Assembly (NCBI GenBank): GCA_937900215.1
Contig: CALCFH010000291.1
Coordinates: forward strand, 1 to 8,248
DNA: 8,248 bases
From: an uncultured Cryomorphaceae bacterium
Lineage (GTDB): Bacteria; Bacteroidota; Bacteroidia; Flavobacteriales; Schleiferiaceae
Reading direction: 5' to 3'
Shown piece by piece: positions 1 to 7,210 of this stretch. Each line of letters opens with the position of its first letter. Within the stretch, counting starts at the first letter, position 1. The translations under genes and the position numbers were made by a program. The notes under the pieces were generated by a model. The model was given only the letters and a program-made list of their open reading frames with translations. It did no database searches and had not been told where the DNA came from.

Positions 1-107
1 TTGATGAGTTAAGTGGTCCGTTCTATATTGAACCCATTACTGTGAATAAAAAGAAAATCCCTGGAGTGAAAGGAAGCGTTTACGGTGATATGACCTTCAT
101 AGAATGA
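1..107 (+). CDS. C-terminal end of an unidentified protein (partial)
   Basis: An open frame enters from the left edge (first full codon at position 3) and ends at TGA 105-107, giving 34 residues that begin DELSGPFYIEP and end VYGDMTFIE. The stop overlaps the ATG of the next gene (ATGA at 104-107). This tight coupling is the main reason to think it is a real gene and the upstream member of the same operon. The tail is hydrophilic with several lysines and has no T9SS sorting signature or membrane segment. I do not recognise the family from this short piece. By context it may be another envelope protein of the DUF3857 operon, but that is inference only. Confidence 0.6.
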   Translation, partial: DELSGPFYIEPITVNKKKIPGVKGSVYGDMTFIE

Positions 108-2023
108 AAATAAAATTGCTTGTCCTGGCTGCACTGCTCTCTCTGAATACATGGGCCCAAAAAGAAGTAAATGTTCAGCTTCTCATTGAAGAGTTTCCAG
201 ATGAATCTACCGTAGTTTTAAATGCAACTACAGATATTCTCATTGAATACGATAAAAATGCCAAGCCATTTATTCGCATTACCAATGAAGAAAGCAAGGT
301 CTACTTGAAAGACAATACAGCGATACGCAGTATGGAGGTAATTCCGTTTTCTATAGAACGGAAATTGGTAGATATAGAGGCCTACTCCTATTTGCCAAAT
401 GGTGAAAAATTTAAAAAGCAAAAAATCGACTCTCCCGTCTACTCAGACGATTTGAGCGGATCGAGTTTTGCGAGCGACGATCGCAAGGCCACCTTCCTTT
501 TTCCAGGCTTGGTAAAAGGAGCCCAGTCCTATAAAAAAACCATTCTAGAAGTGCACGACCCTCACAGAGTTGGGCTAGAATTCATGAGCGATTATTACCC
601 TGTGCAAGAAATGCTGTATCGCATCGAAGTTGAAAAAGGAATTGACTTAGAATTTCGCTTCTTCAATACCGACTTCAGTACTTCAGATATAGAGGTTGTA
701 GAAGAAAAAAAATCGACCATTTACACCATCCGCCTAGACAAAATTAAAGCACTCCGATTGGAAGACGGCGCACCTGGTTTTCGATCCATCGTTCCTCATT
801 TTGTGTATACCATAAAGGGCTACCAAGCAGAAGAAGAATATGTACGTGTGTTTGAAGACATGGCAGACCTCCACAATTGGTATTGTGATTTTCAAAAAGC
901 CGTTGACCTGAAGCCATCCAGCCAAATAAAAGCGGTAGCAGATTCGATTGGAAAGAGGCACGCCACTGAATTGGATAGAGTTAAAGCAATTTACCGCTGG
1001 GTTCAAGACAATATAAAATACATTTTAGTGAGTGAAGGGGATGGAGGTTTTCAATCGCAAGACCCCTCTTTCACTTGCGACAAAAGATATGGAGACTGCA
1101 AGGCCATGAGCACGCTTTTAATTAGCCTCGCCAAGCAATTGGATATCGCATTCTATCCTACTTGGGTGGGTACGCGCGAGCTTCCGTATTCGTACGAAAC
1201 CCTGCCCACTCCGCATACAGACAATCATATGATTGCTACCTACTTTGGAGCAGATCGGAAGTATTTCTTAGATGCAACTTACTCCAAACTTCCCTTTGGA
1301 TATAGTCCGCCTTTTATACAAGGAAAACAGGTCATGATCAGTAAAAACTGCGAAAGCTTTGAGTTGGCCATGGTTCCCGTAGTAGCAGCCGAGGCGAATA
1401 GAGTGAGCGATGAGATTGTGGTGCAATTGAACAAAGACGACTTTAAATTAGAGGGAAGAGGTGTTTTTACAGCCAGTGGATTGGGCAAGATGGAAATTCA
1501 GGAATACTACGAAAGAGCTGATTTCAAACAAAAATTCATTCGTGCCATCCTTCTAAAAGGAGAGAACAACTTCAATCTCTTAGATTACACCTTAAAGGGA
1601 ATGACCGACAACGATAGCACTTTGGTGATTGAGTACACCTTTGAGCTGCCCAACTATGCTGTTAAACTCGATGCAGATGTATTTCTAAACCTCCATCTTG
1701 AAACACCTTACAACGGCGATAAAATTTTGGAAAACCGAATACTTCCCATTGAGTATGATTTCAAAAATCAGAAATACTTTAAAATAGAATTCAAAGATTT
1801 TAAGCCTTTCCGATTAACCAATGTTCCCGAGAACACACAATTTGAAGGCCCGAATATGAAATATTCTAGGCTCTTGCGATCGGCAGACAACTCCTTAATT
1901 ATGGAACAAACGGTTGAGCTGGTGGGTTTAAACATCCAACCAAATCAGTTTGATGCGCACAATGAATTTGTAAAAAAACTCAATAAAACCTATCGCCAAT
2001 CTATTCAATTAATACTACCATGA
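104..2023 (+). CDS. Periplasmic DUF3857/transglutaminase-like protein with intact catalytic triad
   Basis: This is a 639-residue exported protein. Residues 1-19 form a signal peptide ending in WAQ, so it should act in the periplasm or at the outer membrane; no lipobox or T9SS sorting domain is visible. Residues about 40-240 are a beta-rich region of DUF3857 type. Residues about 285-395 match a transglutaminase-like core: RVKAIYRWVQDNIKY is followed by the nucleophile motif YGDCKAMS (Cys332), then DNHMIA (His375) and KYFLDATYS (Asp390), in the order and spacing of a papain-like triad. The remaining 240 residues are a beta-rich C-terminal part, as in DUF3857/DUF3858 proteins. The family is widespread in Bacteroidota; its substrate is unknown to me, and a protease, amidase or crosslinking activity is possible. 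The start is fixed by the signal peptide and the ATGA overlap with the upstream gene. It also overlaps the next gene by ATGA, so co-translation is likely. Confidence 0.9.
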   Translation: MKIKLLVLAALLSLNTWAQKEVNVQLLIEEFPDESTVVLNATTDILIEYDKNAKPFIRITNEESKVYLKDNTAIRSMEVIPFSIERKLVDIEAYSYLPNGEKFKKQKIDSPVYSDDLSGSSFASDDRKATFLFPGLVKGAQSYKKTILEVHDPHRVGLEFMSDYYPVQEMLYRIEVEKGIDLEFRFFNTDFSTSDIEVVEEKKSTIYTIRLDKIKALRLEDGAPGFRSIVPHFVYTIKGYQAEEEYVRVFEDMADLHNWYCDFQKAVDLKPSSQIKAVADSIGKRHATELDRVKAIYRWVQDNIKYILVSEGDGGFQSQDPSFTCDKRYGDCKAMSTLLISLAKQLDIAFYPTWVGTRELPYSYETLPTPHTDNHMIATYFGADRKYFLDATYSKLPFGYSPPFIQGKQVMISKNCESFELAMVPVVAAEANRVSDEIVVQLNKDDFKLEGRGVFTASGLGKMEIQEYYERADFKQKFIRAILLKGENNFNLLDYTLKGMTDNDSTLVIEYTFELPNYAVKLDADVFLNLHLETPYNGDKILENRILPIEYDFKNQKYFKIEFKDFKPFRLTNVPENTQFEGPNMKYSRLLRSADNSLIMEQTVELVGLNIQPNQFDAHNEFVKKLNKTYRQSIQLILP

Positions 2024-3975
2024 AAGTTTTATTCACAACAATAGTCTTATTCATCAGCAGTTTGTGTTTTGGTCAACACACCTATTTTTATGAGAATTAT
2101 GAATTCAAAGAAGGCTTTGGTTTTGATAGCATAGACACTCGTTATGCCAATGAAGAGGAGGTAATTTTGTACGAACACATAGCCCGTGAGTTTGTAGTTG
2201 AAGACGATGGCTTTTATGAATATCTTTTGAGCCATGAGATTCGCTACATCAACAGCGATAAAGCCATTGAAGAAAACAATAAAGTCTACATTCCATTTGG
2301 TGGCACCACAAAAATTTTAAAAGAAGAGTGCCGGGTAATTAAAAAATCCGGAATCTCTACATTGGATAAGAAGGCGATCCGCGAAACAGAAGGCGATGAA
2401 GGCACGAGACAGTTCAGATATTTTGCGGTAGAGAGTCTAGAGAAAGGCAGTATTGTAGAGTACTTCTACATTATACGGAAGAACGCATCCTACCAAGGCA
2501 CTTATGCCTATATGCAGGGTTCTGTGCCCAAACAAAAACTAGTCTATGAAATCATCTCCCCCTCTCATCTTGTATTCCTATCTAAGGGTACAAATGGCTT
2601 CCCTGAACCTAAGGAATGGCAGGTAGAAGGAGAAGATCTTAACTTCCTTCACTTTGAGGCGGCGCACATTCCCGGTATTAAGGAAGAGTTGTTTGCCAAT
2701 ACCAATGCCAATAAAATGCAGTTGATCTTCCGCTTAGGTCAGAATACCGCCCGCGACGACCTTATGATGAATACCTATTCTAGAATTTCAGATGTTATTT
2801 GGGGAAATACACATACTGCCGACAAGAAGGAAATAAAGCAGCTCTCAAAGATCCTTAAAGGATTAAAGTTGGATGGCAAAGAACTCAAAGATCAAATTTT
2901 TGATATTGAAGCCTATGTAAAAAGCAACTATTCCGTGGTGAATAATTCGAATGATGAACTTTCAAACATCAAAGCTATTCTTAAAAACAAGTTTTGTAAT
3001 GAGCAAGGAATCGTTCTAATGCTGGGATCTTTGTATGAAGCTGCTGGAATAGAGCATGAAATTGTTCTATCAAACGACCGCTTTGATTCGTATCTAGACC
3101 GAGAATTCGATTGCTATTGCTTTCTCAGTGACTATTTAATTTATTTTCCTGAGATAGATGAATATTTACAGCCTGTCGCTACCCTTTTTAGGCTGGGCCT
3201 CGTGCGCGATGATCTTCGTGGCAATTACGGTTTATTCATTTCAAGTACAAAGGTTGGGGAGATTTCTACCGCCATTAGCGAAATACGCGCTATTCCTTTC
3301 GACTCTTATATGACACACCGTTCAGATATGGACATTCAAGTTCGATTAAGCGATGACCTAGACAAGGCAGAAGTGAAGAGCAAAAGACTGTGGACGGGTT
3401 ATTCTGCTGTTATGGGAGCCCGCTACAGCTATGTGAACGAAAGTGATAGAAAAGAACTCGACGAGGCATTGCAAAACATGCAAATTGAGGGAATGACGGT
3501 GACTAAGTTTGAGCTAGAGAACGAAGGTGTTGAGAATGTGGGCAAAGAACCCTTCATTGTGCATATGGATTATGAATCTTCCTCTATGCTAGAAATTGCA
3601 GGCGAGGCGCTCATCTTAAAAGTTGGAGTGGTTATCGGTCCGCAATCTGAATTGTACCAAGAAGAAAAACGCAAGCTCCCTGTAGACCAAGACAACAATA
3701 GAAACTACGACCGAAAGATTGAAATAGAAATTCCAGAAGGCTACCATTGCAGCAATTTAGACGACTTAAATATCTATGCAGTTTTGGGAGAGGAAAAGAA
3801 TCCTGGAGCCATCTTTAAATCAACGTACACGCTAGAAGGCAACAAAGTGGAAGTGACTTTAATAGAATACTACACCCAACCGCAGGTGCCTATAGAAGAC
3901 TATGATGCCTTTGCCGCAGTGGTTAATGCAGCAGCCGATTTTAACAAAGTAAAATTGGTTTTTAAGCCCAATTAA
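2020..3975 (+). CDS. DUF3857/transglutaminase-like paralogue with degenerate active site
   Basis: This is a 651-residue exported protein with a signal peptide at residues 1-19 (…LCFGQ); the Cys in it is not in a proper lipobox. Size and layout follow the preceding gene: a beta-rich DUF3857-like N-terminal half, a transglutaminase-like core at about residues 280-410, and a beta-rich C-terminal part. In the core, KNKFCNEQGIVLMLGSLYEA lines up with the Cys motif of the upstream protein and keeps the Cys (Cys326), although the preceding GD is replaced by KF. Where the family has NH (His) there is DC (Asp364-Cys365), and where it has the LD of the Asp motif there is LQ (Gln384), so the classical triad seems lost. 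This alignment was made by eye. It may be a binding or structural partner of the upstream enzyme, or an enzyme with an altered mechanism. Its start overlaps the upstream stop (ATGA at 2020-2023), and a terminator follows 12 bases after its stop. Confidence 0.85.
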   Translation: MKVLFTTIVLFISSLCFGQHTYFYENYEFKEGFGFDSIDTRYANEEEVILYEHIAREFVVEDDGFYEYLLSHEIRYINSDKAIEENNKVYIPFGGTTKILKEECRVIKKSGISTLDKKAIRETEGDEGTRQFRYFAVESLEKGSIVEYFYIIRKNASYQGTYAYMQGSVPKQKLVYEIISPSHLVFLSKGTNGFPEPKEWQVEGEDLNFLHFEAAHIPGIKEELFANTNANKMQLIFRLGQNTARDDLMMNTYSRISDVIWGNTHTADKKEIKQLSKILKGLKLDGKELKDQIFDIEAYVKSNYSVVNNSNDELSNIKAILKNKFCNEQGIVLMLGSLYEAAGIEHEIVLSNDRFDSYLDREFDCYCFLSDYLIYFPEIDEYLQPVATLFRLGLVRDDLRGNYGLFISSTKVGEISTAISEIRAIPFDSYMTHRSDMDIQVRLSDDLDKAEVKSKRLWTGYSAVMGARYSYVNESDRKELDEALQNMQIEGMTVTKFELENEGVENVGKEPFIVHMDYESSSMLEIAGEALILKVGVVIGPQSELYQEEKRKLPVDQDNNRNYDRKIEIEIPEGYHCSNLDDLNIYAVLGEEKNPGAIFKSTYTLEGNKVEVTLIEYYTQPQVPIEDYDAFAAVVNAAADFNKVKLVFKPN

Positions 3976-3987
3976 TAATTCCGAACA

Positions 3988-4030
3988 AGGCTGTAAATCA
4001 ATCCTATTTAGAGAAGACAGCCTCTTTTTT
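3988..4030 (+). terminator. Rho-independent terminator after the DUF3857 pair
   Basis: A perfect 7-bp stem, AGGCTGT (3988-3994) with ACAGCCT (4017-4023), encloses a 22-base AT-rich loop and is followed by CTTTTTT. It begins 12 bases after the stop of the 651-residue protein. The loop is longer than usual, so strength is uncertain, but stem, position and T-tract all fit the end of the operon. Confidence 0.65.
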
Positions 4031-4034
4031 CCAT

Positions 4035-4053
4035 GCTCAAAGGGGATTTGAGC
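4035..4053. repeat. Short perfect inverted repeat in the intergenic gap
   Basis: GCTCAAA (4035-4041) and TTTGAGC (4047-4053) are exact reverse complements separated by GGGGA. The repeat lies 4 bases beyond the T-tract of the preceding terminator. No T-run follows it on either strand, so it is not an obvious terminator itself. It could be a protein-binding site, a 3' RNA structure or chance. Confidence 0.5.
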
Positions 4054-4086
4054 TCTTCAAAACATCTAAATACAATGTTAATTCAC

Positions 4087-4116
4087 TTTCATTTATTGGG
4101 TGGAAGAGTATCTTTA
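4087..4116 (+). promoter_or_regulatory. Weak Bacteroidota-type promoter candidate
   Basis: TATCTTTA at 4109-4116 matches the Bacteroidota -7 consensus TAnnTTTG at all but the last base. TTTC at 4087-4090 lies 18 bases upstream, near the place of the -33 TTTG. This would start transcription roughly 14-18 bases before the ATG at 4137, giving a short A-rich leader without Shine-Dalgarno sequence. Such matches are common in AT-rich DNA. The main support is that a promoter is needed here, between the upstream terminator and this gene. Confidence 0.3.
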
Positions 4117-4136
4117 CCGCCAACTAAAACACAACT

Positions 4137-4847
4137 ATGAAAAGAATCTTTACACTAGTCGCTTTTGCTCTTTTTACTAAAATGGCAGCGGGTCAGATAG
4201 ACATAGAGGTGGTACTAAACTCTCCATTAGACAACAGTGTTTTAGGTCCAACTGTACCCTTTGCTTTTGATATTACCGTCACCAATACTGGAACGGTACC
4301 CATTTCAACCAATGACACCCTTTTTTATATACCCACTCTCGATGGGTATCATTTAAGCTTGGGATCAAGTTTTATCCAATTCTTCACTATTCAGGGTCTC
4401 GCAGTTGGTGCATCGGCCAATTTTACACACAGCTACAATGGATTAACTGTTCCTGGTGCCTCTACTCAAACATATGAGTTTTGTGGAATTGTTGGAGTGA
4501 AAGAAACAGAACTTAACATCTCTAATAATCAAGACTGTCATAACATATTCTATGATCCGAATGGTGTAAGTATTGATGAGAATTTTATTCTTGCCAATCT
4601 TAAACCCGTAAATACAAGCTATTTCTCAAACGGCACTCTTTTCGTCCGCGTGGCGAATATGGATGTAAGAGCAGCCGAGCTAAGCGTAATTGATTTAACA
4701 GGTAAGGTGGTTTATTCACAAGTTTTAGAGACATCTAATTTTGAATTGAAGAGCGATATCTCTCTAAACCTTCCAAGGGGAATTTACTTAGTAAACATCC
4801 GTTCTGACAAAGCACAGTACGGAAGCAGAAAGATTATTGTACAATAG
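4137..4847 (+). CDS. Small secreted protein with CARDB/Ig-like domain and T9SS type A sorting domain
   Basis: This is a 236-residue protein with a signal peptide at 1-20 (MKRIFTLVAF…AAGQ). Residues about 21-140 look like a single Ig-fold of the CARDB/DUF11 kind, with ITVTNTGTVPIS (46-57) and a late NNQDCH motif; Cys116 and Cys134 could form a disulfide. Residues about 150-236 match the Por secretion system C-terminal sorting domain (TIGR04183 type): AELSVIDLTGKVVYSQVL (180-197), LNLPRGIYLVNI (210-221) and a terminal RKIIVQ. It is therefore expected to cross the outer membrane by the type IX system and be attached to the surface or released, with the sorting domain removed. No catalytic motif is visible, so an adhesive or structural role is likely but unproven. 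It has its own gap upstream and a strong terminator downstream, so it is probably monocistronic. Confidence 0.9.
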   Translation: MKRIFTLVAFALFTKMAAGQIDIEVVLNSPLDNSVLGPTVPFAFDITVTNTGTVPISTNDTLFYIPTLDGYHLSLGSSFIQFFTIQGLAVGASANFTHSYNGLTVPGASTQTYEFCGIVGVKETELNISNNQDCHNIFYDPNGVSIDENFILANLKPVNTSYFSNGTLFVRVANMDVRAAELSVIDLTGKVVYSQVLETSNFELKSDISLNLPRGIYLVNIRSDKAQYGSRKIIVQ

Positions 4848-4864
4848 TGCTTTTGTTTTTTTTT
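4811..4864 (+). terminator. Possible first, imperfect terminator at the end of the secreted-protein gene
   Basis: AGCAC plus GTAC (4811-4815 and 4817-4820) can pair with GTAC plus GTGCT (4839-4842 and 4847-4851), with a 1-against-4-base internal loop and an 18-base hairpin loop. It leads directly into a T-rich tract (4851-4864) interrupted by one G and ending in nine T. The stem lies mostly inside the coding region and is imperfect, so this is tentative. The strong hairpin just downstream makes it redundant. Confidence 0.3.
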
Positions 4865-4872
4865 GCTTGATT

Positions 4873-4900
4873 AAAAAGCCACCTTCGGGTGGCTTTTTTT
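4873..4900. terminator. Strong bidirectional terminator with UUCG loop
   Basis: AAAAAGCCACC (4873-4883) pairs perfectly with GGTGGCTTTTT (4888-4898) around a C(UUCG)G tetraloop. It is followed by seven T (4894-4900) on the plus strand and preceded by five A, which give T on the minus strand. It lies between the convergent secreted-protein gene and the deacylase gene and should stop transcription from both sides. On the minus strand the deacylase stop codon (4899-4901) touches the foot of the structure. Confidence 0.92.
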
Positions 4901-5834
4901 ATTCTACCATCCCGATGTGAAAGAGCGCATCGCCCTTATGCACAAGAGGGAAGTTATTGTGTCCAATGATATATCCATCTATGGGTGAAGCAACCTTCAC
5001 TCTATAGGTATTATACGGACTGTGCACATAACCAATGATTTCGTTCTGCTTCACTTTTTGTCCTGCCGTTTTCTTAAAAACAAACATACCAGAAGCATCT
5101 GCGCGCACCCAACTAGAATCGATCATATAAATAGATTTCTTGAAGCGAATCTTTTTATCAATCATTCCCTCCGAAGCAAGTACATTTTCTATTCCTCTTA
5201 TAGAGGCCATGATAGATTTTTCATCTAAGCGAAGCGATTCGCCCCCTTCAAATACAATAACACTCTTTCCTAAATCCTTAGCTGCCGCCCGCAAAGAACC
5301 TGAGATTAAGCCTGAATTTAGAGTAAAGGGAGCATTAAATCGCTCTGCCACTTTCTGACCTAATTCGTCCTCTTTGGCAAATCTGATTTGTGGGAAGTTG
5401 GTACGGCTTGCTCCACCCGTATGAAAATCAATTCCGTAATCTATATGCGGAAGTAGGTGGTGGGTTATTTGCCAAGCCACAATAGAAGCAAGCGAACCTT
5501 CTGGGTTGCCCGGAAAGCTCCGATTCACATCTTTGCCGTCGGGTACATCTCTCGAGAAGTGAATAAATCCGTAAACATTAATAATGGGCAGTGCAATTAC
5601 AGTCCCTTTCAGCAGCTTCTTCAGCATTTTGCTTTCCACAACTCGTCTTACCGCCTCAATGCCATTTACCTCATCGCCATGCAATCCACCACTTAAAAGT
5701 ATGCATGGGCCCTCTTCCTTTGCCCTGAAAACATGTATGGGCATTTGAATAAGCGTTCCAGATGGCAGGCGAGCCACATCCATCTCAATAAATCTATTAG
5801 ATCCTTTTGGGATTTCTACTCCGTTAATTTCCAT
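4899..5834 (-). CDS. Succinylglutamate desuccinylase/aspartoacylase-family zinc deacylase
   Basis: This is a 311-residue cytoplasmic protein of the AstE/ASPA group (M14-like zinc hydrolases). Zinc ligands are visible as GLHGDE (His52, Glu55) and DFHTGG (His138). DVNRSFPG (102-109, with Arg105) is the family's substrate-binding motif, and VFEGGES (Glu196) supplies the probable catalytic Glu. Residues about 230-311 form the C-terminal beta-domain resembling a lipoyl/biotinyl barrel, with ASPIDGYIIG (282-291) and VHKGDALFHIG (298-308). The family removes acyl groups from N-acyl amino acids. The substrate here cannot be read from sequence, and the astABCD arginine pathway genes are not nearby. 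Family members in marine Bacteroidota and proteobacteria often sit beside rimK, which is also not seen here. The ATG lies 4 bases after the purB stop, so it is translated from the purB message. No signal peptide is present. Confidence 0.9.
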   Translation of the reverse strand: MEINGVEIPKGSNRFIEMDVARLPSGTLIQMPIHVFRAKEEGPCILLSGGLHGDEVNGIEAVRRVVESKMLKKLLKGTVIALPIINVYGFIHFSRDVPDGKDVNRSFPGNPEGSLASIVAWQITHHLLPHIDYGIDFHTGGASRTNFPQIRFAKEDELGQKVAERFNAPFTLNSGLISGSLRAAAKDLGKSVIVFEGGESLRLDEKSIMASIRGIENVLASEGMIDKKIRFKKSIYMIDSSWVRADASGMFVFKKTAGQKVKQNEIIGYVHSPYNTYRVKVASPIDGYIIGHNNFPLVHKGDALFHIGMVE

Positions 5835-5838
5835 CTGC

Positions 5839-7188
5839 TTATTTGCCAGTATAATTAAAAGGCGTAATGGCTCTGAGTTCTATTTTAAGCCCTTCCGGTA
5901 TTTCCAGTTCATTAATGAATTGCAAAAACTCCGCTTCCCCTGGCTTCGCATTGGTTCTGCTTAAAGCCTTCAAGGTTTCGTATGGATTTTCAAATCCTTC
6001 TCTCCTCAAGACCGTTTGTATTGCTTCCGCTACAACCGCCCAATTGTCTCTCAGATCTTTTTGAATGGCATCTGTATTCACAATCAGCTTCCCTAAACCT
6101 CGAAGTAGGCTTTGCATACTGATAAAACTATGTCCGAATGGCACGCCGATATTTCGCAAAACCGTACTGTCTGTGAGATCTCGCTGAAGTCTAGAAATGG
6201 GGAGCTTAGCGCTAAAGTGGTGGAAAAGTGCATTGGCCACACCAAAATTACCTTCCGCATTCTCAAAATCAATTGGATTCACTTTATGAGGCATGGCTGA
6301 AGAGCCTACTTCGGTACTCTTAATCTTTTGCTTGAAATAATCCATGCTGATGTATGTCCAGATGTCTCTACAAAAATCTGTTAGGATGGTATTTATGCGC
6401 GAAATGGTATCACACAAGGCAGCTAGGTTGTCGTAATGTTCTATTTGAGTTGTTGGATACGAACGACTCAAACCCAATGTTTCCTCAACAAAATCAGTGG
6501 CAAAAGCATGCCAGTCGATGTCTGGATACGCCACATAATGGGCATTCATATTTCCTGTAGCTCCACCAAATTTTGCCGAAAAAGGAATAAAGCGAAGCAG
6601 CCTCAACTGCTGGTCTATGCGCTCAGTGAATACCTGAATTTCTTTGCCTAAACGCGTTGGAGAGGCAGCCTGTCCATGAGTGCGGGCCAAAAGAGCAATC
6701 TCTTCCCATTCCTCTGCTCTTTCGTTTAAACTCACAATAATATCACTCAATAAAGGCAGGTACTCTTCTTCCAACATTTCTTTAATGGAAAGAGGAATGC
6801 TGGTATTATTTATGTCCTGTGAGGTAAGTCCGAAATGGATGAATTCTTTATACTCTGACAGTCCCAGCTTATCAAATTCTTCTTTTATAAAATACTCCAC
6901 TGCCTTAACATCATGATTGGTAATGCGCTCAAGAGCCTTAATTCTTTCGGCACTTTCCATGCTAAAATCTAAGAATAGGTCTTGTAATTCATTTATCTTT
7001 TCCTTTGGAAAAGAAACCAATTGAGGAAGAGGAAGCTTGCAAAGTGCAAGAAAATATTCTATCTCTACGCGCACTCGGTATTGAATTAATGCAAATTCAG
7101 AGAAATAGGGAACCAGTCTTTCTGTATTTTTAGAATATCTACCGTCTATAGGCGAAATGGCCTGGAGGCTTAATGGATTTGTTTGCAT
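5839..7188 (-). CDS. purB: Adenylosuccinate lyase
   Basis: PurB (449 residues) performs two fumarate-releasing steps of purine synthesis: SAICAR to AICAR, and adenylosuccinate to AMP. It acts in the cytosol, normally as a homotetramer. The sequence follows the long, E. coli-like PurB type from the start (LQAISPIDGRYS, 8-19). It shows ITNHDVKAVEYF (89-100), TSQDINN (122-128), LARTHGQAASPTRLGKE (167-183, with His171 as the likely general acid) and the superfamily signature GSSAMPHKVNP (295-305), whose flexible-loop Ser (296 or 297) is the likely general base. The protein ends in ITPFNYTGK, about ten residues earlier than the E. coli enzyme, which seems normal for this phylum. It is the first gene of a two-gene operon with the deacylase. 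Only 22 bases separate its ATG from the divergent membrane-protein gene, so its promoter must reach into that gene. Confidence 0.97.
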   Translation of the reverse strand: MQTNPLSLQAISPIDGRYSKNTERLVPYFSEFALIQYRVRVEIEYFLALCKLPLPQLVSFPKEKINELQDLFLDFSMESAERIKALERITNHDVKAVEYFIKEEFDKLGLSEYKEFIHFGLTSQDINNTSIPLSIKEMLEEEYLPLLSDIIVSLNERAEEWEEIALLARTHGQAASPTRLGKEIQVFTERIDQQLRLLRFIPFSAKFGGATGNMNAHYVAYPDIDWHAFATDFVEETLGLSRSYPTTQIEHYDNLAALCDTISRINTILTDFCRDIWTYISMDYFKQKIKSTEVGSSAMPHKVNPIDFENAEGNFGVANALFHHFSAKLPISRLQRDLTDSTVLRNIGVPFGHSFISMQSLLRGLGKLIVNTDAIQKDLRDNWAVVAEAIQTVLRREGFENPYETLKALSRTNAKPGEAEFLQFINELEIPEGLKIELRAITPFNYTGK

Positions 7189-7210
7189 GGGCTAAAATTA
7201 ATTAAAGCAG

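Noticed and set aside
104..3975. The two adjacent transglutaminase-like genes might be one gene broken by a frameshift.
   Set aside because: Each has its own signal peptide, its own transglutaminase-like core and normal family length, and the ATGA overlap is a usual coupling arrangement.
4836..4845. Ten-base palindrome ATTGTACAAT as an operator.
   Set aside because: It lies in the last codons of a gene just before its terminator, with no downstream gene in that direction to control; AT-rich chance is more likely.
4137..4847. The short T9SS cargo might be a remnant of a larger adhesin.
   Set aside because: It has both an intact signal peptide and a complete sorting domain in one frame, with its own leader and terminator.
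5839..5870. purB seems about ten residues shorter at its C-terminus than the E. coli enzyme, suggesting truncation.
   Set aside because: All catalytic motifs are present, the protein ends naturally at ITPFNYTGK, and the next gene follows by 4 bases; from memory, Bacteroidota PurB ends at about this point.
5022..6916. Several open frames of 60-80 codons on the plus strand opposite purB and the deacylase.
   Set aside because: They lie wholly antisense to well-supported genes, show no motifs or leaders, and change frame often, as expected for shadow frames.
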